Positions 17,971-26,731 of a stretch of 50,061 nucleotides of DNA are shown piece by piece. Source of the stretch: Deltaproteobacteria bacterium. GTDB taxonomy: Bacteria > Myxococcota_A > Polyangia > Polyangiales > JADJMO01. The DNA lies in assembly GCA_016182965.1 (NCBI GenBank), contig JACPFM010000016.1:36362-86422 (forward strand), written 5' to 3'. Both the position numbers and the translations under genes were made by a program. The notes under the pieces were generated by a model, which was not told the origin of the DNA, searched no databases, and saw nothing but the letters and a program-made list of their open reading frames with translations. The number at the start of each line of letters is the position of its first letter. Positions within the stretch are counted from its first letter, which is position 1.

Positions 17971-19239
17971 ATGAAGAAGATCGCGTGGGTGGCGCTCGCC
18001 GCCGTCGGTTTCCTGGGTTGTACGGAAGAAGAGACGATCGATCGCGCGTCGCCCGACGCGACGTCCGACGCGGCAGGCGAGACGACGCCGCCCTCGGAGA
18101 CGGGCGCCGCCGACGCGGCCGATGCGGCCGACGCGCCGATCGACGTCGCGGAAGACGCGGCCGACGCCGCGCCGGTCGACGGCGGCACCGAGGCCGACTG
18201 CCTCGACGGATCGCCGATGGACGCGTATTTCACGCTCGAGGACACCACCAAGTGCCTCGTCGCGCGCTACGACGTGCCGGTCGGCTACCTCGGCACGCTG
18301 ACGTGGGGTCGTCACGGCGGCCCGCTCGGTCTCGAGGGCGGCGCCACGCCGAACCTCGTGCGCTACGAGCTCCCGGCGGCTGCCACCGGCGCGATCACGA
18401 TCAAGAAGACCGCGGTCCCCGTGACCGGCGTGCCGAGCGGCGCGTTCTGGGGATCGCAGGCGATCGATCTGCCGTTCTTCGGCTGGACCGCGTTCTCGTA
18501 CACCGGCACCGGCACCGGCTTCCCCGGCGAGCTGCTGCTCGTGAACACCTCGGGCGCGCTCACCCGGTACCACGTGAACGGCTACTTCGCGGGCGTCGGG
18601 CTCGGCCAGCTCTCGACGAGCGGCGGTCGTCTGCTCCACACGTCGCTCTCGTCCATCGGGTCGGCCGCCGGCTCGACGAACGAAGGCGGCCTCTACGCCG
18701 CGGACTCCTGCGGTTCGGCGAGCACCACGCCGCGGCTGCTGCCCGCCGGTGACACGGCGTGCAAGGACCCGATCAAGGTCGCGACGTGGGAGGCCGGATC
18801 GTCCGGCCCGATCGCGGTCGACCCCGACGAGAACCTGTTCGCCATCCTCTCGAAGTTCGGGGGAAACCAGGAGCTGCGCGGCTTCGAGCGCTCGACGGTC
18901 GCGCGCGGCAGCGCGGCCACGGCGGGCACCAAGCTCTTCGCCGACACGCAGTACACCAACGATCTCGTCGCCGACGGCAAGGCCGTCTACTGGCAGCCGA
19001 ACGACGCGACGACCTACAGCGCCGTCGATCCGAAGATGCTCGAGTACAAGGTCGAGGGGAAGACGCTCACCCCCGTCGGATCGCCGAAGACCTTCCTCAA
19101 GATGAAGACCGCGGGCTCCGCGGTCACGCTGATCCGCGACTCGTCGCGGCGCGTGTGGGTCGGCGTCGCGGTGCCGGGGACGGGCGACGCAGGCCCCTCC
19201 GCGAGCGTGCTGTTCGTCTTGCGCGCGAAGAAGCCGTGA
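17971..19239 (+). CDS. B12-riboswitch-controlled lipoprotein, possible beta-propeller
   Basis: This 422-residue protein has a standard lipoprotein signal (MKKIAWVALAAVGFLGC, Cys17). A 50-residue Asp/Ala-rich linker follows, and then a domain of about 350 residues unlike any family I can name. That domain has repeated strand-rich segments: GPIAVDPDENLFAILSKFGG, DLVADGKAVYWQPNDAT and VTLIRDSSRRVWVGVAVPG. These resemble blades of a beta-propeller. Only two further Cys pairs are evident (DCLDG/TKCLV and DSCGS/ACKD). The start is set by ggagg and the ATG at 17971. A cobalamin aptamer lies directly upstream, so expression should fall when B12 is plentiful. I infer a role in B12 capture or transport at the cell surface. 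No TonB receptor or btu gene is nearby. Confidence 0.8.
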   Translation: MKKIAWVALAAVGFLGCTEEETIDRASPDATSDAAGETTPPSETGAADAADAADAPIDVAEDAADAAPVDGGTEADCLDGSPMDAYFTLEDTTKCLVARYDVPVGYLGTLTWGRHGGPLGLEGGATPNLVRYELPAAATGAITIKKTAVPVTGVPSGAFWGSQAIDLPFFGWTAFSYTGTGTGFPGELLLVNTSGALTRYHVNGYFAGVGLGQLSTSGGRLLHTSLSSIGSAAGSTNEGGLYAADSCGSASTTPRLLPAGDTACKDPIKVATWEAGSSGPIAVDPDENLFAILSKFGGNQELRGFERSTVARGSAATAGTKLFADTQYTNDLVADGKAVYWQPNDATTYSAVDPKMLEYKVEGKTLTPVGSPKTFLKMKTAGSAVTLIRDSSRRVWVGVAVPGTGDAGPSASVLFVLRAKKP

Positions 19240-19292
19240 TCACGGTCGCGCGACCAGCGGGGCTCGGCGCGGCCGCGTGCCAGCCTGCCCCG

Positions 19293-20846
19293 GTGCCTCG
19301 CTGGTTCAACACCGCCGGCCCTTGCAAGGCCGAGCTGCACTACATGTTGACGGCGGAGCGTCGGATCCCCGACGTGCGCCAGCTCGTCGAGGAGCAGGCC
19401 TACTTCGTCGTGCACGCGCCGCGGCAGGTCGGGAAGACGACTTCGCTGCTCTCGCTGGCACAGCATCTCACTGTCGAGGGACGGTTCGCGGCGGTGCTGC
19501 TGTCCGCGGAGGTCGGCGCGCCCTTCGGCAACGACGCCGGCAAGGCGGAGCGCGCGATCGTGTCTTCGTGGCGAATGTCTGCCGAGCACTGGCTTCCACC
19601 GGAGCTCCAGCCGCCGGCGCCGTCGAGCGACCCCGTCGACGGCGCGCACGTCAAGGCCATGCTGTCGTCGTGGGCGCGCGCCTGTCCGCGCCCACTGGTC
19701 GTCTTCATCGACGAGATCGACGCGCTCTACGGTGAGGCGCTGCTGTCTTTGCTGCGCCAGCTCCGCGACGGGTACTCGACACGTCCTCGGAGCTTCCCGT
19801 GGTCGCTCGCGCTCGTCGGCCTGCGCGACGTCCGCGACTACAAGGTCGCGGCGGCCGGCGAAGGCCGGTTGGTCACCTCGAGCCCCTTCAACATCAAGGT
19901 CGAGTCGCTCACCCTCCGCGACTTCACGCGCGACGAAGTCGCGGAGCTCTATGGCCAGCACACCGCCGATACCGGGCAGGCGTTCGAGACGGCGGCAGTC
20001 GACCGCGCGTTCGAGCTGACCCGCGGGCAACCCTGGCTCGTGAACGCGATGGCGCGGCAGCTCGTCAACGTCGTGGTGCCCGGCGCATCCCGACCCATCG
20101 CGCCCGCAGACGTCGATTCGGCCAAGGGCATCCTGATCGCGAGGCAGGACACGCACCTCGACAGCCTCACCGAGCGGCTCCGTGAGCCGCGCGTGCGACG
20201 CCTGATCGAGCCGATCCTCGCGGGGACCACGCTGCCCGACGTCCCGACGGACGACGTGCGCTACGTCTGCGATCTCGGGCTCGTCCGCCAGCGATCGGAT
20301 GGTGGCCTGGAGATCGCCAACCCCATCTACGCCGAGGTCATTCCCACCTCGCTGGCCGTCGTGACGCGGGCGTCGCTCCCGGAGATCGCCCCGACCTGGC
20401 TTCGCCCTCACGGACGGCTCGACGCACAGGCGCTGCTCGACGCTCTCCTCGCGTTCTGGCGGCGTCACGGCGAGCCGCTGCTCGGCTCGGCCCCCTATCA
20501 CGAGATCGCGCCCCACCTCGTCTTGATGGCGTTCCTGCACCGGGTGGCCAATGGCGGCGGCGCGCTCGAGCGCGAGTACGCGATCGGTCGCGGGCGGATG
20601 GACCTCTGCCTGCGCTACGGGCCCGACGTCCTCGCCATCGAGCTGAAGGTCTGGCGCGACGGCGAGCCCGATCCGAAGGACGAAGGCCTCGATCAGCTCG
20701 ATGGCTATCTCGCCGGGCTCGGGCTCGACGCCGGTTGGCTCGTGATCTTCGATCGGCGCGCGGGGGTGCCGCGCATCTCCGAGCGCACCGCCGCCGCGCA
20801 CGAGAAGACGCCGAGCGGCCGGGCCGTGGTCGTGGTCCGGGCGTAG
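19293..20846 (+). CDS. AAA ATPase (AAA_35-like) with PD-(D/E)XK-like tail
   Basis: This 517-residue cytoplasmic protein begins at a GTG (PRWFNTAGPCKAELHYML), a start pattern shared by a family of uncharacterised ATPases. Walker A is APRQVGKTTS (about 41-50) and Walker B is PLVVFIDEID. LALVGLRDVRDYK and a winged-helix-like region (about 270-345) follow. The C-terminal part has EYAIGRGRMDLCLRYG, then AIELKVWRDG. This gives the D...ExK spacing of a PD-(D/E)XK nuclease-like fold, though the fold is inferred only. A GTG at 19236 overlaps the lipoprotein stop and is an alternative start. It follows the lipoprotein gene by 53 bp on the same strand, so it may be under the same riboswitch. Function is unknown; such ATPases are sometimes considered defence or STAND-like. 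Confidence 0.8.
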   Translation: MPRWFNTAGPCKAELHYMLTAERRIPDVRQLVEEQAYFVVHAPRQVGKTTSLLSLAQHLTVEGRFAAVLLSAEVGAPFGNDAGKAERAIVSSWRMSAEHWLPPELQPPAPSSDPVDGAHVKAMLSSWARACPRPLVVFIDEIDALYGEALLSLLRQLRDGYSTRPRSFPWSLALVGLRDVRDYKVAAAGEGRLVTSSPFNIKVESLTLRDFTRDEVAELYGQHTADTGQAFETAAVDRAFELTRGQPWLVNAMARQLVNVVVPGASRPIAPADVDSAKGILIARQDTHLDSLTERLREPRVRRLIEPILAGTTLPDVPTDDVRYVCDLGLVRQRSDGGLEIANPIYAEVIPTSLAVVTRASLPEIAPTWLRPHGRLDAQALLDALLAFWRRHGEPLLGSAPYHEIAPHLVLMAFLHRVANGGGALEREYAIGRGRMDLCLRYGPDVLAIELKVWRDGEPDPKDEGLDQLDGYLAGLGLDAGWLVIFDRRAGVPRISERTAAAHEKTPSGRAVVVVRA

Positions 20847-20885
20847 CTCGTCGCGCCCGGCGAGCGTCCGGACTAACCTGCGCCC

Positions 20886-21839
20886 ATGTCGCGCGTTCGC
20901 TACCTGGTCACCGGCGGTGGGGGATTCATCGGCTCGAACATCGTCGAGGCCCTGTGCCGCGCCGGCGAGCGCGTGCGGGTCATCGACGACTTCTCGACCG
21001 GGCACCGCAAGAACCTCGACGGGCTCGACGTCGAGCTCTTCGAGGGGAGCATCGTCGACGGCGAGCTCGTGGCCAAGGCGATGGCCGGCGTCGAGGTCGT
21101 CTTCCACGAGGCGGCGTTGCCCTCGGTCCCGCGCAGCATCGCCAAGCCGCTCGACAGCGACAGCGTGAACGTCCACGGCACGCTCACCGTGCTCGAGGCG
21201 GCGCGGCACGCGGGCGTCCGCCGCGTGCTCTACGCCGGCAGCTCGAGCGCCTACGGCGACACGCCGACGTTGCCGAAGCGCGAGGACATGACCCCGCGGC
21301 CGCTCTCGCCGTACGCCGTCGCCAAGCACACCGGCGAGCTGTACCTCTCGGTCTACGCCCGGCTGCACAAGATCGAGACGCTCAGCTTCCGCTACTTCAA
21401 CGTCTTCGGCCCGCGGCAGGATCCGAACGGCGCCTACGCCGCCGTCATCCCGCGCTGGATCGCCGCCGCCCTGCGCGCCGAGCCGATCTCGATCAACGGC
21501 GACGGCGGGCAGACGCGCGACTTCTGCTTCATCGAGAACGTCGTCCGCGGGAACCTCCTCGCCGCGAGCTCCGAGCGCGTGCTCGAAGGGCAGGTGGTCA
21601 ACATCTCGTGCGCCGAGCGCATCTCGCTCCTGCAGCTCGCCGACGCGATCGAGGAGCTCACCGGCAAGGAGCTCCAGCGCGTGCACGCGCCCGCCCGCGC
21701 GGGAGACGTCCGCGACTCGCTGGCGGACATCTCGCGCATCGGGGAGCTGCTCGGCTACGAGCCGGTCGTGCGCTGGCGCGAGGGCCTCGAGCGCACGGTC
21801 GCGCACCTCGCGGGTCGATCTGGGTTGATCAGCTCGTGA
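20886..21839 (+). CDS. UDP-GlcNAc/UDP-Glc 4-epimerase (WbpP/GalE-like SDR)
   Basis: This 317-residue extended short-chain dehydrogenase epimerises C4 of a UDP-sugar using bound NAD. It has the cofactor loop TGGGGFIGSN and the acidic residue region VIDDFSTGHRKNL. The catalytic Ser region is YAGSSSAYGDT, with the YxxxK pair in SPYAVAKHTGE. Substrate-loop sequences are RYFNVFGPRQDP and the closing GDGGQTRDFCFIENVV. HEAALPSVPRSI is close to the motif of WbpP/TviC enzymes, which prefer N-acetylated sugars, so UDP-GlcNAc is the likelier substrate. It is convergent with the adenosine deaminase gene and the two overlap by 11 bp. It probably feeds glycan synthesis. Confidence 0.88.
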   Translation: MSRVRYLVTGGGGFIGSNIVEALCRAGERVRVIDDFSTGHRKNLDGLDVELFEGSIVDGELVAKAMAGVEVVFHEAALPSVPRSIAKPLDSDSVNVHGTLTVLEAARHAGVRRVLYAGSSSAYGDTPTLPKREDMTPRPLSPYAVAKHTGELYLSVYARLHKIETLSFRYFNVFGPRQDPNGAYAAVIPRWIAAALRAEPISINGDGGQTRDFCFIENVVRGNLLAASSERVLEGQVVNISCAERISLLQLADAIEELTGKELQRVHAPARAGDVRDSLADISRIGELLGYEPVVRWREGLERTVAHLAGRSGLISS

Positions 21840-23034
21840 CGAGCGGCTTGCCCGCGGGCAGCTCGCTGCGGATCTCGCTGCTGATCGCCCGCAGATCCCT
21901 GCGGGAGTACGGGGTGATCGTCTCGTCGACGCTGCCGTCGTCGTGGAACCGCTGCAGCTCGAGCGACACGCGGCGCAGGTACTCCTGCTTGACGTGGAAC
22001 GGCATGAAGGAGCTCTTGAAGCCGGCGATGATCACCTGCTTGAGGTCATTGAGGCTGAAGCCCATCTCGGTGTGACAGAGCCACAGCTCCTTCGAGACGG
22101 TGGTGTCGGTCACCAGGCGGTTGTCGGTGTTGACCGTCACCCGGAGGCCGAGATCGGCGTAGAGGCGGATCGGGTGCGAGCGCAGGTCGCGGATCGCGCC
22201 CGTCTGCACGTTCGACGACGGGCAGCACTCGAGCGGGATGCGGTGATCGTTCACGTAGTGGAGCAGATCGCCGTCCTCGCGCAGGCGGCAGCCGTGGCCG
22301 ATGCGGTGCGCGCCGCAGACGTGGAGCGCCTGCTCGATCGACTCGGGGCCGTACGCCTCGCCCGCGTGGATCGTGGTGTTGATGTTGTTGTCGCGCACCA
22401 GCTGGAACGCGGCGCGGTGGTGCTTGGCCGGGTGATCGTACTCGGCGCCCGCGAGGTCGAAGCCGACGACGCCGCGGTTCTTGTAGGCCACCGCGAGCTC
22501 GGCCATCTCGAGCGACGACTCGGGGCTGATGTTGCGGATGCCGCAGACGATGATGTTCGACTCGATCCCGAAGTCCTTCTGCGCCGCGCGCAGACCCCCG
22601 AGGACGGCCTCGATGACGCTGGTCAGCTTCAGCCCGCGCTGCGTGTGGAGCATCGGCGCGTAGCGGACCTCCATGTAGCGGACGTTCTCCTTGGCCGCGT
22701 CCTCGGCGAGCTCGTAGGCGATGCGGGTGAGCGAGTCCTCGGTCTGCATCACGCGCAGCGTGACGTCGAAGGCCTTGAGGTACTCGACCAGCGAGCCGCA
22801 GTTCTCGCCGAGGTGCATCGCGCGGCGCAGCCCGTCGGGATCGCTCGCCGGCAGCTCGATGCCGCCCTTGTCGGCGAGCTCGAGGATGGTCTCGAGGCGG
22901 AGCGACCCGTCGAGGTGGACGTGGAGATCGGTCTTCGGCAGCTTCTCGATGAACGAGAGCGGGAGGCGGGGAGACGCGGCGCTCGGGGCCGGGGTGCGCG
23001 CCGGCGGAGGCGCGGAGGGTTTCTGGGATGACAT
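21829..23034 (-). CDS. add: Adenosine deaminase family protein
   Basis: This enzyme deaminates adenosine to inosine in purine salvage. The 401-residue protein has a Pro/Ser-rich N-terminus of about 25 residues, longer than usual. The metal-binding HxH is in KTDLHVHLDGSL, and VRYMEVRYAP follows. Then come TTIHAGEA with the metal His, AHRIGHGCRL, and the metal Asp in VNTDNR, where the usual second Asp of 'TDD' is Asn. That variant is common in bacterial members. The protein is complete, with no signal peptide. It stands alone on the minus strand, tail-to-tail with the 4-epimerase. Confidence 0.9.
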   Translation of the reverse strand: MSSQKPSAPPPARTPAPSAASPRLPLSFIEKLPKTDLHVHLDGSLRLETILELADKGGIELPASDPDGLRRAMHLGENCGSLVEYLKAFDVTLRVMQTEDSLTRIAYELAEDAAKENVRYMEVRYAPMLHTQRGLKLTSVIEAVLGGLRAAQKDFGIESNIIVCGIRNISPESSLEMAELAVAYKNRGVVGFDLAGAEYDHPAKHHRAAFQLVRDNNINTTIHAGEAYGPESIEQALHVCGAHRIGHGCRLREDGDLLHYVNDHRIPLECCPSSNVQTGAIRDLRSHPIRLYADLGLRVTVNTDNRLVTDTTVSKELWLCHTEMGFSLNDLKQVIIAGFKSSFMPFHVKQEYLRRVSLELQRFHDDGSVDETITPYSRRDLRAISSEIRSELPAGKPLVTS

Positions 23035-23110
23035 GGACCATCCTTAGTCGAAAGTGCCCTGCCGGTCACGCCGCGTTTGACGGGGGCGCCAAGGCGCGGT
23101 TCGGTGAGGC

Positions 23111-23947
23111 GTGGGTCCGCGCACAGCAGAGATCGAAGCGTGGGCTGCCGCGGAGATGGCGCGACGCGCCGTACGCGCCCTCGCCGAGGCGACGCGCGAT
23201 CTTCCGGTCGAGCTGCTCGCGTTCAAGGGGGTCCACCTCGCGTGGTGCGTCGCCGACGATCCGGCCTACCGCTCGATGGCCGACGCCGACGTGCTCGTCG
23301 TGTCCGGCTCGTTCGCGCGCGTGGTGGACCGCCTCGAGCGTCTACCCGAGTTCGAGGTGACCATCCGGGACTGGTCGACCCACTGCATCCGCTACCTGCC
23401 CGCGAACAAGACGATCGACCTGCACCGCGTGGCGCTCCTGCCTGCCTGGGGAGGTCTCCGTCGGAGCGCGCTGCGACGCCGCGCACTGCCTGCGCCCGCG
23501 CTAGGACCGGGCGTCCTCGTGCCTGAGCGCGTAGACGCCGCGGTGCTGGCGCTCGCGAATTTCGTGAAGAACGGATTCGGACTCATCGAGCCGTCACAGG
23601 CGCCGACCGATCTGGCGCTGTTGGCCGACAAGGGTGTCACCGCGGCGGCGCTGTCCGAGCGGCTCCGGGAGCACAAGCTTCGCCGTGTCGGTCTCGTCGG
23701 AATGACGGCGCTCGCCCGACGTGACCGGCGATGGGAGCCGTTCGTCGCCGCGCTCGTCCGGAAGGACGGCGAGACCGCGCGGGCGGCCTGGTTCGTGCGC
23801 GCCATCGAGCGCGCTGCGGCGGTCGATCCCTACGCAGGGCTGATCGTGGTTCGGGCCATCGGCGATGCTCCGCTCTCGACCGTGGGCAGCGTCGCCTGGG
23901 GCGCCGCGCGCGGCGTTAGAGATTGGGCGCGACGGCGCCTTCGCTGA
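23111..23947 (+). CDS. Nucleotidyltransferase-fold protein (NTP_transf_5-like)
   Basis: A 278-residue protein starting at a GTG (MGPRTAEIEAWAAAEM). The central part, LLAFKGVHLAWCVADDPAYRSMADADVLV, fits the 'KG..L....Y.....R...D.D.L' pattern of uncharacterised nucleotidyltransferases often found near glycan genes. The DAD carries the presumed metal-binding acidic residues. IDLHRVAL with a third acidic position follows. The rest is Arg/Ala-rich helices. It has no signal peptide. It lies between the divergent add gene and the receiver-PATAN gene, 42 bp from the latter. The substrate is unknown. Confidence 0.7.
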   Translation: MGPRTAEIEAWAAAEMARRAVRALAEATRDLPVELLAFKGVHLAWCVADDPAYRSMADADVLVVSGSFARVVDRLERLPEFEVTIRDWSTHCIRYLPANKTIDLHRVALLPAWGGLRRSALRRRALPAPALGPGVLVPERVDAAVLALANFVKNGFGLIEPSQAPTDLALLADKGVTAAALSERLREHKLRRVGLVGMTALARRDRRWEPFVAALVRKDGETARAAWFVRAIERAAAVDPYAGLIVVRAIGDAPLSTVGSVAWGAARGVRDWARRRLR

Positions 23948-23989
23948 ACACTTGACCCCACCGCCTGCGACCGACACCCTGTTCGCGTC

Positions 23990-26731
23990 TTGGCCAAGCA
24001 ACAGCTCCTCCTCGTCGACAGCGATCCCAAGGGGATCCGCGTCCTCGAGGTCAGCCTCAAGAAGGCCGGTTACACGGTCACGACCGCTCGTTCGGTCGAC
24101 GAGGCGCTGACGGTGGTCGACGTCTCGGTGCCGGATCTCATTCTCACCGACACGCGGTTGGAGGGGGGCGACGGGTTCCAGCTCGTGCGCCGGCTCAAAG
24201 AGCACCCCGAGTGGTCGCAGATCCCCATCGTGTTCCTCGCCAGCGACAAGGCCATCGAGAGCAAGGTCCGCGGCCTCGAGCTCGGGGTCGAGGACTACCT
24301 GACCAAGCCGATCTTCGTCCGCGAGCTGCTCTCGCGCGTGCAGCTCTTGCTGCGCCGCACCTCGCAGCAGCGGATCACCGACGCGCGCACGATGGGCGGC
24401 CGCACGCGGTTCGCCGGCTCCATCGAGGACATGGCGGTCGTCGATCTGCTGCAGACCATCGAGGTCTCGCGCAAGAGCGGCGTCGCGCGCGTCGCCAACG
24501 GCGAGCGCATCTGCACGTTCTGGTTCCGCGACGGGCAGATCGTCGACGCGATCCTCGACAAGCTCGAGGGCGAGGAGGCGATCTACCGCACGCTCGTGTG
24601 GAACGACGGCGAGTTCGAGGTCGAGTTCGGTCCGGTCTCGAGCGTCGTCCGCCAGCCGACGATCGACGCCTCGACCCAGGCGCTGCTCATGGAGGGCATG
24701 CGGCGCGTCGACGAGTGGGGCCGGCTGCTCGAGCAGCTTCCGCCGCTCGAGACGGTGCTCGAGGTCGATCGCGGAGTCCTGCTCGATCGGCTCGGCGAGA
24801 TCCCCGACGAGCTGAACAGCATCCTGCGCCTGGTCGACGGCCAGCGGTCCGTCCTCGAGCTCGTCGACGCCTCGCCGTTCGAAGACCTGTCGACGCTGTC
24901 GACGGTCTCGAAGCTCTACTTCGAGGGGCTGCTGGTGCCCGCCGCGCCGCACGACGTCGTGCCGGCGCCCGACGATCTGCGCGCGAGCCTGATGCCGCCC
25001 GCGCAGACCGGGGCGACCGTGCCGCCCCCGCGCGATCTCGCCCCCGCGGCTCCCGTCGCCCGGCCGGCACCCATCGCCCCGGCCGTGCCTCCGCGGGGGA
25101 GCACTCCGAGCACGGAAGAGGCCATCCGGGCCGCGATCGAGGCGGTCGGGCGAGAGATCACGCCGGCGCCGCGTCCGACGCCCGAGACGCTTCCCCCGAC
25201 GACCTCGCCGTTCGGCAACGAGGTCGCAAAACCCGCCGAGCCGGCCGCTACGCCGGCCGCACGCGCGGTCGATCTGGCGCTGGCGGCGCTCGCCAGCGTG
25301 AGCGACGTGCCGTCCACCCAGCGCAAGGTGGGCGAGGGGAGCGTGCCGCCGCCCGGGCCAGGTCCGCTGCCCCCGGTGAAGGCGACGCAGATCGTCACGG
25401 TGCCGGCCGAGGTCGCTGCTGCTGCGGCGGCGAAGCCGGTCGAGCCTGCTCCCAAGCCGGCCGAGGCCGCGCCCAAGCCGGCCGTGGCTCCTGCGCCGCC
25501 TGCGGACCGCCCGCCGGCACCCGCGGGATGGGTGCCCGAGAAGGCCGAGGCGAAGCCTGTCGCCGAGAAGCCGGCTGCCAAGGTCGACGAGGCGAAGCCC
25601 GCGCCCAAGCCCGCGGAGCCGAAGCCGGCTGCCAAGGTCGACGAGGCGAAGCCCGCGCCCAAGGCCGAGGAGCCGAAGCCCGCGCCCAAGGCGGCCGAGC
25701 CCATCGCGGCGAAGGCAGCCGAGCCCATCGCCGCGAAACCAGCCGAGCCGAAGCCCGCGAAGCCCGACGGGGAGAAGCCCGCGCCCAAGGAGCCCGAGAA
25801 GAAGCCGCTCGCGGCGACGCAGATGTCGCTCGGGCCGACGCTGCCCGCGGGAGCGGCGCCCGAGGAGATCCGCGGCGCCGCGCTCAGGAACACGCAGCGC
25901 GACGTGATCATCCGACCGGCCGACGCCGAGAAGGCGGCCGCCGAGGTGCGGAAGGCCGCGCAAGACGGCAAGGCGCACCCGCCCGTCGCGCTGCCGGCGA
26001 CGCCGGCGGCGTTCGACGACGACGAGTCGCACCCGGGCTTCTTCCGCAAGAGCGAAGAAGAGATCCACCACGAGCACGCGAAGGCCGAGGCGCCCGATCT
26101 CCACGAAGAGGAGCTCGTGGAGGCGCGCCTCTCGCGCCGTCCTCCCGATCCGCGCGCGCGGAAGGTGGTCTTCGGCATCGTCGGCGCGTTCGCGCTCATC
26201 GGCCTGATCGCCGTGGTGCGCGCGAAGACGAAGAAGCCGCCGCCCAAGCAGCCCGACGTGGTGGCGACGCAGACGCCGCCGCCCGCGTACACCTACGAGC
26301 CGCAGCCGCTGCCGCTCCCCGAGCCCACGGTCACCGCGCCGCAGCCCACGGCGAGCGTCGTCGCTTCGGCCGAGCCGGCCCCCTCGGTGAGCGCCGCGCC
26401 TTCTGTCAGCGCGGAGCCCTCCGCGACCGTCGTCGCCTCCGCTTCGGCTGCGCCCACGGCGAGCGCGCCGGCCGAAGATCCCGACGCCGCGCTCAGCGCG
26501 AGCCAGCTCCTGGCGAACGCCAAGACCGCTCTGAACAACAGTCCTTCACGTGCCGCGACGCTCGCGAAGAAGGCCATTGCCAAAGGGGCAGGGGGCAGCG
26601 CGTACTACGTGCTCGGAGCGGCCTACCAGATGATGGGCGCCACCGGGGCGGCGAAGGGTGCCTACGGGACGTGCGCGAAGAGCGGGGCGCCGGAGGCGGG
26701 GGAGTGCGCGAGCTTGTTGGAGTCGATGTGA
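23990..26731 (+). CDS. Receiver-PATAN (DUF4388) protein with a membrane segment
   Basis: A 913-residue protein starting at a TTG ([12 protein letters not shown]). The N-terminal receiver (about 4-120) has Asp54 in [11 protein letters not shown] and Lys106 in YLTKP. A PATAN/DUF4388 domain follows (about 138-235, [20 protein letters not shown] and [12 protein letters not shown]), then a helical region to about 320. A Pro/Ala/Lys/Glu-rich stretch (about 325-640) includes repeats encoded by a perfect 43-bp duplication. A single membrane helix lies at about 725-745 ([18 protein letters not shown]). A Pro/Ser/Ala-rich region and a short TPR-like tail follow it, probably outside the cytoplasm. Receiver plus PATAN is common in myxobacteria, but the transmembrane layout is less usual. 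It overlaps the next gene by 1 bp (TGATG). Confidence 0.85.
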   Translation: MAKQQLLLVDSDPKGIRVLEVSLKKAGYTVTTARSVDEALTVVDVSVPDLILTDTRLEGGDGFQLVRRLKEHPEWSQIPIVFLASDKAIESKVRGLELGVEDYLTKPIFVRELLSRVQLLLRRTSQQRITDARTMGGRTRFAGSIEDMAVVDLLQTIEVSRKSGVARVANGERICTFWFRDGQIVDAILDKLEGEEAIYRTLVWNDGEFEVEFGPVSSVVRQPTIDASTQALLMEGMRRVDEWGRLLEQLPPLETVLEVDRGVLLDRLGEIPDELNSILRLVDGQRSVLELVDASPFEDLSTLSTVSKLYFEGLLVPAAPHDVVPAPDDLRASLMPPAQTGATVPPPRDLAPAAPVARPAPIAPAVPPRGSTPSTEEAIRAAIEAVGREITPAPRPTPETLPPTTSPFGNEVAKPAEPAATPAARAVDLALAALASVSDVPSTQRKVGEGSVPPPGPGPLPPVKATQIVTVPAEVAAAAAAKPVEPAPKPAEAAPKPAVAPAPPADRPPAPAGWVPEKAEAKPVAEKPAAKVDEAKPAPKPAEPKPAAKVDEAKPAPKAEEPKPAPKAAEPIAAKAAEPIAAKPAEPKPAKPDGEKPAPKEPEKKPLAATQMSLGPTLPAGAAPEEIRGAALRNTQRDVIIRPADAEKAAAEVRKAAQDGKAHPPVALPATPAAFDDDESHPGFFRKSEEEIHHEHAKAEAPDLHEEELVEARLSRRPPDPRARKVVFGIVGAFALIGLIAVVRAKTKKPPPKQPDVVATQTPPPAYTYEPQPLPLPEPTVTAPQPTASVVASAEPAPSVSAAPSVSAEPSATVVASASAAPTASAPAEDPDAALSASQLLANAKTALNNSPSRAATLAKKAIAKGAGGSAYYVLGAAYQMMGATGAAKGAYGTCAKSGAPEAGECASLLESM
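25567..25663 (+). repeat. Perfect 43-bp direct repeat inside the Pro/Lys-rich coding stretch
   Basis: The 43-bp sequence at 25567-25609 recurs exactly at 25621-25663, a period of 54 bp (18 codons). It encodes [14 protein letters not shown] twice. It lies in frame within the flexible linker of the receiver-PATAN protein, and expansion or contraction in steps of 18 residues would keep the frame. Confidence 0.9.

Noticed and set aside
19014..21806. Open frame of 930 codons on the minus strand
   Set aside because: It lies antisense to three plus-strand genes with clear motifs. The translated sequence is low-complexity and shows no family features.
20735..22075. Open frame overlapping the 4-epimerase and adenosine deaminase genes
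   Set aside because: It runs in a different frame across two recognised genes and is Arg/Ala-rich without motifs.
24211..26730. Upstream extension of the fibrinogen-like gene frame
   Set aside because: The frame stays open through the receiver-PATAN gene, but that part is Arg/Ala-rich shadow. The real start is the ATG at 26731 with a signal peptide.
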